Below, in pieces: positions 1-8,265 of a stretch of DNA of 64,000 nucleotides. The notes under the pieces are model-generated. The model made no database searches, was not told where the DNA came from, and was given only the letters and a program-made list of their open reading frames with translations. The position numbers were made by a program, and so were the translations under genes. The stretch is from Paracoccus denitrificans (GTDB taxonomy: Bacteria; Pseudomonadota; Alphaproteobacteria; Rhodobacterales; Rhodobacteraceae), in the NCBI GenBank assembly GCA_003240735.1, contig QFNE01000010.1, positions 1-64,000 on the forward strand. The letters run 5' to 3'. Numbering within the stretch: position 1 is the first letter of the stretch; the number at the start of each line of letters is the position of its first letter.

Positions 1-1366
1 CGAGCTCTTGAATCTGGGCCTTTAACTTGCGGGTCTCATAGTTGAATACATCTTCGGCGGTGCGGTGGATCCGCTCCTGTTCCTCTCGCTCAGCTTGATT
101 GCGGGTGCTCTCTTCTCTGAACGCTTCGGCCTCCTCCCGAAGTGCCAAGTTCTTTTGGCGCTCCGTTTCGAGCGTCTCGATCAGAACCGCGAACTCGCGA
201 GAGGATTCCTGTAGTCGTTCGGCATGTCCAGCCTCGGCCTCCTGCAGCCGCACAGCCTGCTCTTCCCGCTGGGCTTCTAACGCCGCGATCTGCTGTTTGG
301 CCTCGTCCTCCCAAGTCTTTCGTTGGACCTCGAGGTCGTGAATCTGTGCCTGCATTGTCGCGTTCTCTAAGCCGCGCTCCTCACTCAGCAGAGCATTTTC
401 TTCTAACTCGCGTGTCAGTCCAATATTAAGCTTTTGCAAGTGATCGAGATCGCGTTGCTGATCGCGTAGGTGCTGGCTATTCTTGCGGTTCTTCCATTCA
501 AACTGATGTGCGGCACCCAGCCGCTGAAAGACTTGGCGGACATCGGAATAGCCAGAGTCTTCTTGAGAAAGATTGGCAAGCGCAAGAAGCTGTTCTTGGC
601 GCTCGGCACCCCAGAGCAAAACGGTAAGGCCATCTCCTCCATCGAAATGCAAGGTTGGACAACGGGTTCCGAGATCGCGCAGCAAGACCGCACTGGGCGT
701 TTCCTCGAACCCAGGGCGGCTAGTGCCATGAACCACTACCACCGCTCTCTTTGAGAGCTTGCTGGTCCAGTCTTGCACAAAGCTGTTTATAGCGCTGTCA
801 TCGTCGTGCCAGTTGACAAGCAGCAAATCTATGCTGCCGTCGCGTACGCCGTTTGCGAACTTAGCGAGCGGTCCAGTTAAAATCTGTGAGAATTCTGCGT
901 AGAACTCGGTATTGCGCCAATTGACGCCGTCAGGGAGGGAAGCCCGAGCTTCGCCTGTCTGGTGCCAGATGCCTGTGCAAGCCGCATCTGGCTCGGTTTT
1001 ATCCATGGCTTGGCAGACTGCGAAGTAAGATACCGCATCCGTCATACCAGTTTCGACGTAGCGGCGCGGGCGCAAGATGCCTAGCAACCAGAAAAGGAAA
1101 GGCAGATGCTGAAGAATTGCCGCCTCCTGCAGATAGCGGGCGCGCCAAAACAAGGCACGTGCAGCCTGCGGCGAGGAAAAACCAGATGCGGGTAAGACCG
1201 AATCCGCTACCAAGGTTTCGATAGCAGTAGACATGCTTTTCTGGGACATATTCAAGACGCCTAAGATTGTCGAGGCTGCTGCGCGCATCCGATCCTGCCC
1301 GCCATCGGAAGACAATTGAGCCAGATGCGACCCTAATGACACACTTCCTACATTGCCCTTAATCAT
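1..1366 (-). CDS. methyltransferase-like protein with C-terminal coiled coil (partial, runs off left edge)
   Basis: The minus strand is open from an ATG at 1366 to the window edge, 455 codons with no stop. Residues from about 100 (RYVETG) to about 290 resemble the SAM-dependent methyltransferase fold of the Methyltransf_24 type, including a hydrophobic strand ending in AVVVVHGTSRPG. From about residue 290 the protein becomes a long Glu/Gln/Arg-rich heptad-like region, a coiled coil that continues past the edge. A second in-frame ATG lies at 1249, but codon use and composition stay protein-like upstream, so I chose 1366; neither start has a strong Shine-Dalgarno. It is divergent from the glycosyltransferase at 1430. 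Likely a surface-glycan modification protein; the substrate is unknown and the C terminus is missing. Confidence 0.7.
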   Translation of the reverse strand, partial: MIKGNVGSVSLGSHLAQLSSDGGQDRMRAAASTILGVLNMSQKSMSTAIETLVADSVLPASGFSSPQAARALFWRARYLQEAAILQHLPFLFWLLGILRPRRYVETGMTDAVSYFAVCQAMDKTEPDAACTGIWHQTGEARASLPDGVNWRNTEFYAEFSQILTGPLAKFANGVRDGSIDLLLVNWHDDDSAINSFVQDWTSKLSKRAVVVVHGTSRPGFEETPSAVLLRDLGTRCPTLHFDGGDGLTVLLWGAERQEQLLALANLSQEDSGYSDVRQVFQRLGAAHQFEWKNRKNSQHLRDQQRDLDHLQKLNIGLTRELEENALLSEERGLENATMQAQIHDLEVQRKTWEDEAKQQIAALEAQREEQAVRLQEAEAGHAERLQESSREFAVLIETLETERQKNLALREEAEAFREESTRNQAEREEQERIHRTAEDVFNYETRKLKAQIQEL

Positions 1367-1429
1367 ACCGCAACAAGGGTGTGGTTGCACTTTGCTGCAT
1401 CTGCTAACTGGAGACAGCGCAAATGAGCG

Positions 1430-3649
1430 ATGTACTGTCAAGTCGAAAAAGTTAGTCAAATGAACACGTTAGCTCAAAACAGCTCTTTGATGCATAGTTC
1501 TCTGACCCTCGCCTGCCGGACTGACGAGAGCTTGTTTGACGCCACTTGGTATCAGGCACGCTATGGCGATGTTGCCATGTTGAATGCCGATCCTCTAGAG
1601 CACTTCTTAACTTGGGGGCGGTTGCTAGAGCGCTCCCCTGGGCCAAATTTCGACACGCGCTTCTATTTGTCACGTTACGGCGATGTTGGATTGGAGAATC
1701 CACTGCGGCACTATCAATCTCTACCTGCAAGAGATAACCGCCCGGTGACCCTTGGGCAACTGCAAGCGGACATGGATGCGCTGACTAGGAAGATGGACGC
1801 GCTTTGGCAACCCGAAAAGGTAACTTCGTCTCGTGTCGTCCCGCCAGTGGTTTCTTATTGCATTCCGCTTATGGGTAGACTTGACGATGTTCGAGGTACG
1901 CTGGCGGAGAACTTAGCCGCCCACTGGGAAATGGTGGATCAGGTCGAGTTTGTGATCGTACTCTTCGGCGATAGTACGGAAAGCGAGACTTGGATACTTG
2001 AGAGTTTTGGCGCTGCCTTAGAGTCCGGGCTGCTGCGTATAATCTGTGACGACAGTCTCGATAGTTGGCATTTCGGTAAAGCCAAAAATTCATTCAGACA
2101 GCATATCTTTGGCCGAATATATTCTAGCCTTGATGGCGACAATTTCGTTACTCAGGCTGAGACCCTTCGGCTGCTGGCGATGGATGCTGAATTCAGTGGC
2201 CACTTTCTACTACACCACTTTTCTGGCCAGTGGGGCGATGGTACGAGTGGTCGCGTCAGCCTGCCGGCAGCCGTTTATCGAAGTGTCGGCTATGATGGCT
2301 CCTTGTTACCCCGTCAGTTCGATGAGATGGACTTGATCTTGCGAGCGCTACAGCGTTTTCCGGCTATGCCGTTCCTTTGTATCGATGCCGATCAAAATAT
2401 TTTCAAGAAGTCTTTCTCTGCACGCAAGTTTCGAGACGAAGAAAGTCTGCCTAACCGGACGATTGCTATCGGCGATTGTCCTCGGCGCGCTCCCCTAAAC
2501 CCACGTGGCGAAGGCTATACAAAGCAGACACCGTATCTCATCCACATGGGTAACGTGAACGCCGCGCTTAGTGGGTTCGCTGCCAGCTCGGATCCAGAAC
2601 GGTGCAATAGCTATCTGAATAAGTTGACAGCGGACAAGTATCGGCTGCTCGATACGATGCCTCGCGAGATGCTGCTCTCAACTTTTTTCCACCCCCCTCG
2701 TGGAAGGGCGGTGAATTGCTGCATCCAAACAGGTCAGGTTTGCGCTTTTCTTGTTGTTAAGAATGAAGCAAGTTTTCTGCCGCCTTTGCTTGAGCATTAC
2801 CGCCGCTGCGGCATTAGCAATTTTTTCATCGTCGATGACGGGTCTGACCAACCTATCGAGAACTTGATTACGGACCCAGATGTCCATGTGTTCCGCCCCA
2901 AGGTAGGCACCTTCCGCACTTTAAAGACCGTATGGGTCGAAGCGTTAATGAACCATTTTTTGCCCTCTGGAGCTTGGGCTCTAACCATTGACGCTGATGA
3001 ATTCATTCATCTGCCTGCCGATATCGTTAGCTTCACAACCCTCACCGATAGGCTGGAGCGGGAGGGACAAGACTTCATGCCCGGGCTTATGATCGACCTG
3101 TTGCCTGCCCCGGGCACGCCCCCGGAAGCGTTGCAACATGCTGAGCGTGATTTTATTCAGATATTTACCCACTGCGGCAATGCTGACGGATCTCCGCCCG
3201 AAAGCTACCGGAACCATTCTTCAATCACTTGGGCCTTTGGACCGCATGCCGCCCTCGCTTGGCAGGTCGATGTTCGCAACCATGCGTTCGACACGTTTGA
3301 TTCACTGCGTAAAATCCCGCTACTGAAGTGGCAACCTGGGCGGCATCTTAACCAAGGGTATCATACTCTGTATCATACTGACGGCCGTGCCCAACCCAGC
3401 CACGAAATCTGGGATAGGCCTATTCTGGCTGTGCATCACTACAAGCTGGTGCGTTTATTCTCGGACCAAGCAAGAGCGCAGATGTTGCGCGAAGCGAGCA
3501 ACTACCATGCCCGCACTAAAGAGAACATGGCCCTGATCTTCGGCGGCAACGGGTCAAAAGCTATCACTCAACTGCGTGATCTGCCCACCATGCCAGCATC
3601 GCAGATCCATGGGCGCCTTAGTAGCGCGTGCAGCAGAACGCCCGCTTAA
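1430..3649 (+). CDS. two-domain glycosyltransferase
   Basis: A 739-residue protein with three parts. Residues about 30-100 carry two YGDV-type repeats (WYQARYGDV and FYLSRYGDV), a small module I associate with rhodobacterial glycosyltransferases. Residues about 139-430 look like a GT-A domain with a DGD metal-binding motif near residue 234. Residues about 437-690 look like a second GT-A domain of the Glyco_tranf_2_4 type, starting CAFLVVKNEAS and with a DAD motif in TIDADEF near 521. No signal peptide or membrane span, so probably cytoplasmic, adding sugars to a surface polysaccharide. The start is uncertain: ATG 1430 lacks a well spaced ribosome-binding site, and ATG 1460 is also possible. 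It is convergent with the GT61 gene, 54 bp away. Confidence 0.8.
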   Translation: MYCQVEKVSQMNTLAQNSSLMHSSLTLACRTDESLFDATWYQARYGDVAMLNADPLEHFLTWGRLLERSPGPNFDTRFYLSRYGDVGLENPLRHYQSLPARDNRPVTLGQLQADMDALTRKMDALWQPEKVTSSRVVPPVVSYCIPLMGRLDDVRGTLAENLAAHWEMVDQVEFVIVLFGDSTESETWILESFGAALESGLLRIICDDSLDSWHFGKAKNSFRQHIFGRIYSSLDGDNFVTQAETLRLLAMDAEFSGHFLLHHFSGQWGDGTSGRVSLPAAVYRSVGYDGSLLPRQFDEMDLILRALQRFPAMPFLCIDADQNIFKKSFSARKFRDEESLPNRTIAIGDCPRRAPLNPRGEGYTKQTPYLIHMGNVNAALSGFAASSDPERCNSYLNKLTADKYRLLDTMPREMLLSTFFHPPRGRAVNCCIQTGQVCAFLVVKNEASFLPPLLEHYRRCGISNFFIVDDGSDQPIENLITDPDVHVFRPKVGTFRTLKTVWVEALMNHFLPSGAWALTIDADEFIHLPADIVSFTTLTDRLEREGQDFMPGLMIDLLPAPGTPPEALQHAERDFIQIFTHCGNADGSPPESYRNHSSITWAFGPHAALAWQVDVRNHAFDTFDSLRKIPLLKWQPGRHLNQGYHTLYHTDGRAQPSHEIWDRPILAVHHYKLVRLFSDQARAQMLREASNYHARTKENMALIFGGNGSKAITQLRDLPTMPASQIHGRLSSACSRTPA

Positions 3650-3703
3650 CCGGGGGCAAAGCTCAGTACCGAGTAGTACGTTCCGAACGGTCCATATAGA
3701 CGC

Positions 3704-4927
3704 CTAACAACCTAATTTTTCAATTGCAGCCTTTAGCGTGCGGAGATCCAGCTCTTCCTCAAAGACAATGGGATGGTAGTGTATATCGTTGTTTACGGAG
3801 CGAAGATAGAAATCTCGGCTTATAAAGTTACTTGTAAATAACTCAATTAGCTTTGTGCCGGCCTTTGTGTAAAGTAGGTTCGACAGGCCAGCGCCGTGGG
3901 GAGCTATAATAAAGTCAGACCCAGAAAACATCTCGGCTTGGTCTGAAACGGAGATGTTCTGAGCATGTACAACCTGAAAGCCGAGATTCATCACCGCATT
4001 CTCAACGTCATTCTCATTTTTAGGCCCGCGACCACTCAGTGAGCGAGAGATATATATCTTGCGGACTTCTCCATATTTTTCCGGCAGCTTTCTAAAGAAC
4101 TGATAAATTTCCCTGCTCCAGTAAAAACCCCTTGGGATAGGTAGCGCAGCCCTGCGGATGTATAAATCACGCGCCTTCTCGTAGCTAATTAATCTATCTT
4201 TACCGATACCCAGCCTGTCGGCTACATACTCAATTATTTTGAAGCAGTCATGGGGAACAATAACCTTGTGGTTGTTCATTTCAGCGAACCGAAGGTAATA
4301 GGCGCTCTCGGTCATGGTGTGGTAATAGTTCCACACTGTATGTGGAGCCGGAAGAACGATAGCCTGGTCCATAAATTGTGTCGGCTTTCTGCGGAAATTT
4401 ATTCGTGTTGCCTTTGCTAACCTCGAGGAGGCGGACCTGACGTATCGCCCATCATAACTTGAACATGTCAGCAATCCATTATCTTCAGCGCATATAACGG
4501 CGCCGTCGATAATCTCCACATTAACTTCGTTGGAAGATGTAATCTCTATGTCAAATTCGCTTGCCCGTAAGCGATTCTGAACCGCTGCTTCAAGACATGC
4601 AAAATCTTGATCAAAGGTAGAGGGACGAAATACATCTTTTCCAAAAACATAGCTGCCAACAGGATTCTTCAGAACGTCATCTATATTGTGCAAGCGCACT
4701 CTGTTTTCAGATTTAAAATCACGAAGCAACAATCTCTCAGCGTTCTCAAAGTTAAGTTTATCTATTTTTGATACATCATCGATGAGCCGACCAGCCTGAC
4801 TTATTCGGTGTGGCTGAATGTCAGGCCGTTTCTTGTACTCTGACAAAGTTGAAATTGCCTCGTCAATTCTTCCCTCAAGGGTAAGATCCTTGATGGCGGC
4901 AGTGAATTCCGTACCCGTCATGCTCAC
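3704..4927 (-). CDS. glycosyltransferase family 61 (DUF563) protein
   Basis: A 407-residue protein with the GT61/DUF563 C-terminal domain. The best marker is APHGAGLSNLLYTKAGTKL near residue 340, the nucleotide-sugar binding region of that family, preceded by the ISRSLSGRGPKN strand-loop. The N-terminal third looks helical and has no family match I can name. The gene is visibly richer in A+T than the rest of the window (many AAA, ATA and TTT codons), which suggests horizontal acquisition. It ends 54 bp from the convergent two-domain glycosyltransferase, and nothing intact follows upstream for 2 kb. The role is inferred to be exopolysaccharide or O-antigen sugar transfer; donor and acceptor cannot be read from sequence. 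Confidence 0.82.
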   Translation of the reverse strand: MSMTGTEFTAAIKDLTLEGRIDEAISTLSEYKKRPDIQPHRISQAGRLIDDVSKIDKLNFENAERLLLRDFKSENRVRLHNIDDVLKNPVGSYVFGKDVFRPSTFDQDFACLEAAVQNRLRASEFDIEITSSNEVNVEIIDGAVICAEDNGLLTCSSYDGRYVRSASSRLAKATRINFRRKPTQFMDQAIVLPAPHTVWNYYHTMTESAYYLRFAEMNNHKVIVPHDCFKIIEYVADRLGIGKDRLISYEKARDLYIRRAALPIPRGFYWSREIYQFFRKLPEKYGEVRKIYISRSLSGRGPKNENDVENAVMNLGFQVVHAQNISVSDQAEMFSGSDFIIAPHGAGLSNLLYTKAGTKLIELFTSNFISRDFYLRSVNNDIHYHPIVFEEELDLRTLKAAIEKLGC

Positions 4928-6963
4928 AAGATGATCCTTAAATTCAATTTGGTTGGGTCATATTATTGAGTTCTTGCGCAAAGGGAAAGGGTGCGCTTCG
5001 CTCACCCTCTGGCCTTCAAACCAAACTGCCGACGGTGACGTTTAGTACCTGATAGGAGGGCCAGCAAACACGGATACCCACTCGCCCTCGAACTTCGCTC
5101 TAACCTGCCCAGCAACCTCTACCTTGACCTGCAACCTGTCCTCTCAAGTGATGCATCACGACGATCCAGCGCAAGCGGCAGTTTCTGGGGTATTGAGGTT
5201 CGGTCAGGTTGGATAGCGCAGTGCGCCTTATCTTAGTGGGCAGAGCTGGCGCTCGTCGAGCAGCCGACTATGGCGCAGATTCCCATATGCATAAGAAAGC
5301 ACGCGTTGAACGCACTAGAGTCGCATCCCCAAGTTGGACGGAGCAGTGAACCCTCCCTCACGACACTAGCAATGGCGCGGCTACCACATGGGGCAGAGAG
5401 ATTTGTGGACCTGTATGACGGTGCGCGGAAAGGGTTCAACTCGTACGAAATCACCGCTCTGGCTGGTTAACTTATGAGGATGGTCGATAACTTTGCCTAG
5501 TTGGACCATGAATATGACCGCAGCCGGGGCAAGAGCCCGCGCAAACTCAGAGCTCGAACGTGAAGCCGCGGCTTTGCCGGTTTTCGACGCCCACCCTGGA
5601 CATGCACTTCCTCGGATACTGCACCTGAGACCGCGTCGCTGGCAGCACTAGTTCGCATTGCAACGCTGACACCCCGCCGGGCCACTAATGCATAGGCTGT
5701 CCCACCGCAAACTGTTACGAAGATCGTCGGCAGTACTCTCGTGATGTTGCAGCATAAGCACACTGCGAATTGTGCTCTTTTGAGCTTACGGTCCAAACAT
5801 CGTTCAGGAGTTCACACCGCCGTTACATGATGCCGAGTGCGTCAGTGCCGACCACCTTTTCGTGAATGTGAACACATATGCCTATGACGACTTAGTACTT
5901 GCCAAAGAGGCTGACTAACCTTGCGAAGCAGGATTTGACTTTGCCGATCTGGATAAGGCCAATTTTGCTCGCCGTGGTTGTGTTTCCAGCGAAGGCAGGT
6001 TGCTGAACGGCAATCCGACACCTTTAGGGCGGGACATTAGCTGTGGTGTTTGCCACACTCGTCAACGATGGCTCGTCAGTATTCTCAATGCATCCCTCTG
6101 GCGCAAAGGAGAGAAACCTGTTGCGAGCCGAAGGTACCTGAAGGCTGATCAAAATCAGCGCATCAGCGCCCGGGACCCCGAGTCGTTGGAAGTTACAGAT
6201 GCCCAACTGTCTGAGGCCAAGCCTTAATAGGTGGCATTATCGGCCTTAGTTTACGCCGCACCTGTATGTCAGCGAGCGGCCGAAGATAGACAACTGCACG
6301 GTGACCGTCTCGTTGCGCCTCTACCAGGACGTGTTCCGACGGCTCAACGACAGTCGGTCGGACTAGCAAACGCGGAAGATTCTTGCGTTGCGACAGGCTA
6401 TGAGGCTTTAATCGCGCGCGTGCTGAAAGCGTACTCTCTCAAACGAACGTTTTCGGTCTGCAAGAAGTGTTGGTCCAATTCCGTTCTGCTTGGATTTGGT
6501 CGTTACCGAGCTGCGCCTAGCTCGCTGTCACTGGTCACTCCCTCGCCGCTGCATCCCTTCCGATACGCTCATGAACGTTCTACACGATTACCACTCGTTG
6601 GAGGGAACCGTGCGCGGACCGTCCAGTAGCCCTGCAAGTTTTGTGAATTTCCCCTCAGGCCCGTACTACCAGTATCTGTGCTTCGGCACGTGCTTGCTTC
6701 TCCCTTACCGAGAAAGCAGTCGTGCACGGACGTCGTTGGCGTGGCTGACGACAGATGCTGCGATTAGCAATCAGGCTGGGGTAGGAAACCGCTACGCCAT
6801 AGGCCACTCGAGTCGGTATTGAGAAAGTATCTTTCCAGTTAGACGCATCGGCCGACTACAGACGAAAACTGCGGCATGAGGCAAAGCTAGCGCGCAGAAA
6901 TCTGCAGCTAGTCTTCAGTTTGAATCGAAATTTTCAGTAAAATCCATTGAAAACAAACAACTA
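4928..6963. other. 2-kb gene-poor stretch with no intact gene
   Basis: I find no convincing complete gene on either strand. Open frames are short, start without ribosome-binding sites and match nothing I recognise. Two pieces look like broken coding sequence. On the minus strand a 33-codon frame running from just after a TGA to TAA at about 5046-5048 contains KVEVAGQVRAKFEGEWVSVF, which has protein-like composition. On the plus strand 6250-6366 encodes a 38-residue piece with TVSLRLYQDVFRRLNDSR, faintly like a ribbon-helix-helix protein. The stretch is bounded on the right by the 3' end of tRNA-Ser. I infer decayed accessory DNA; no transposase, integrase or clear direct repeat of the tRNA end was seen. 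Confidence 0.6.
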
Positions 6964-7053
6964 TGGCGGAGAGGGTGGGATTCGAACCCACGGAACCCGT
7001 GAAGGCTCAACGGTTTTCGAGACCGCCCCGTTCGACCACTCCGGCACCTCTCC
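6964..7053 (-). tRNA. tRNA-Ser (anticodon CGA)
   Basis: The reverse complement folds as a class II tRNA of 90 nt including encoded CCA. The acceptor stem is GGAGAGG paired with CCTCTCC, followed by discriminator G and CCA. The anticodon loop is CTCGAAA, so the anticodon is CGA and the codon UCG. A long variable arm and the T-arm GGGTTCGAATCCC are present. The 3' end faces the accessory region on the left. Confidence 0.96.
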
Positions 7054-7158
7054 GCGCTTGGTGTGGTGGGCGCGATTTAGAGGGATGGGGGTTGAAGCGC
7101 AAGGGGGTTAGCGCGAAATTCCTGCGACAAGTTTCAGGCGTTGCAGAAGGCAGATCGA

Positions 7159-8199
7159 ATGGTGGTTTTGGTGGGTCCGTTGGCGGACCGCAAGATGCTG
7201 CGGGTCCTCGGGCTGACCGGTCATCCCACGCAGATTGCGGGTCGACTGACCGGTGGCGCGCGTGCCGGGACAGGCGGCGATTGGCCCGTCCTGAAGCCCG
7301 GTGCAGGAACAATCACTGGCGTCGAGGTCCAGCCAACCGCGCGGCTTGACCGATACGCTAGGATTATGGGCCTGCGGACCGAAGACGTCGACGGTCGCTC
7401 CATCATGGGGATCGGTGAGGACAGCACGGTGTCCGACCATGGGGTCAACGCTGACTTGATCGCCGCCGTCGCGGCACATGTGCTGGAAAGTGATCAGCCG
7501 GATGAGGACATCGCCCGCCGGATCGGGCCGATCGCTGGTTGGATCGCCAGCCGACTGCGCGGCGCCTCCGCGGCAAAACCCCTTGCGGCGCGGCAGGTGG
7601 AAAGCCTGTCATGCGCCGAACCCTATTCAGACTACTTCGCGGTCGAGGCGCACCGCCTGCGGCACACGACGTTCGCCGGCGGGTGGAGCGCTGATCTGCG
7701 ACGCGCGGTCTTCGTCTCGGGGGACGCGTGCGTCGTTCTGCCGTGGGACCCGGTGCGCGACCTTGTGTTGTTGATCGAACAGTTTCGGCCCGGACCGTTT
7801 GCCCGCCACGATCCGAACCCGTGGCTGATCGAAACCATTGCCGGCCGCATCGATGCGGGGGAGTCGCCCGAGGACGCCGCGCGTCGCGAAGCGATCGAAG
7901 AAGCCGGGCTGACGCTTCATGAACTGATCCAGGCACCCAGCGCATATTCCAGTCCGGGCATGGTCGCCGAGTATCTCTACAACTTCGTTGCGATCACCGA
8001 GCTCGACCCCGCGACTGGTACGGTCGGCGGTCTGGAAACTGAGGATGAGGACATCCGCAGCTTCACGGTTCCCCGCGAAGAATTGACCCGCATGGCCATG
8101 GCCGGAGAGATTGGGAACGGCCCGCTTCTGACGTTGGCACTATGGTTGGAATGCAGCCACGCGGAACTGCGTCAGCAGTTTGGCACCCAACCGCGATGA
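7159..8199 (+). CDS. NUDIX hydrolase, ADP-ribose pyrophosphatase-like, with extra N-terminal domain
   Basis: The C-terminal half has a full Nudix box, GX5EX7REUXEEXGU, seen as GRIDAGESPEDAARREAIEE followed by AG at about residues 229-251, preceded by the LIEQFRPGPF strand typical of ADP-ribose pyrophosphatases (NudF/TrgB type). Such enzymes hydrolyse ADP-ribose or related nucleoside diphosphate compounds with Mg ions. The N-terminal roughly 75 residues (PLADRKMLRVLGLTGHP, then GVEVQPT) resemble a gamma-glutamylcyclotransferase/AIG2-like fold. ATG 7159 was chosen over TTG 7141 because AGAAGG sits 8 bases upstream. It is followed by the cysteine synthase after 66 bp. Substrate remains inferred. 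Confidence 0.85.
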   Translation: MVVLVGPLADRKMLRVLGLTGHPTQIAGRLTGGARAGTGGDWPVLKPGAGTITGVEVQPTARLDRYARIMGLRTEDVDGRSIMGIGEDSTVSDHGVNADLIAAVAAHVLESDQPDEDIARRIGPIAGWIASRLRGASAAKPLAARQVESLSCAEPYSDYFAVEAHRLRHTTFAGGWSADLRRAVFVSGDACVVLPWDPVRDLVLLIEQFRPGPFARHDPNPWLIETIAGRIDAGESPEDAARREAIEEAGLTLHELIQAPSAYSSPGMVAEYLYNFVAITELDPATGTVGGLETEDEDIRSFTVPREELTRMAMAGEIGNGPLLTLALWLECSHAELRQQFGTQPR

Positions 8200-8265
8200 C
8201 CGCACCACCCTTGTCGTTCCCCCCTTGGCCCGGTTAGCAATGGGCGAAACTTGGAAAGGCTGAAC

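Noticed and set aside
6250..6366. Ribbon-helix-helix-like 38-residue piece (TVSLRLYQDVFRRLNDSR)
   Set aside because: Resemblance is weak, there is no start codon or ribosome-binding site, and stops flank it; kept only as a possible relic within the gene-poor stretch.
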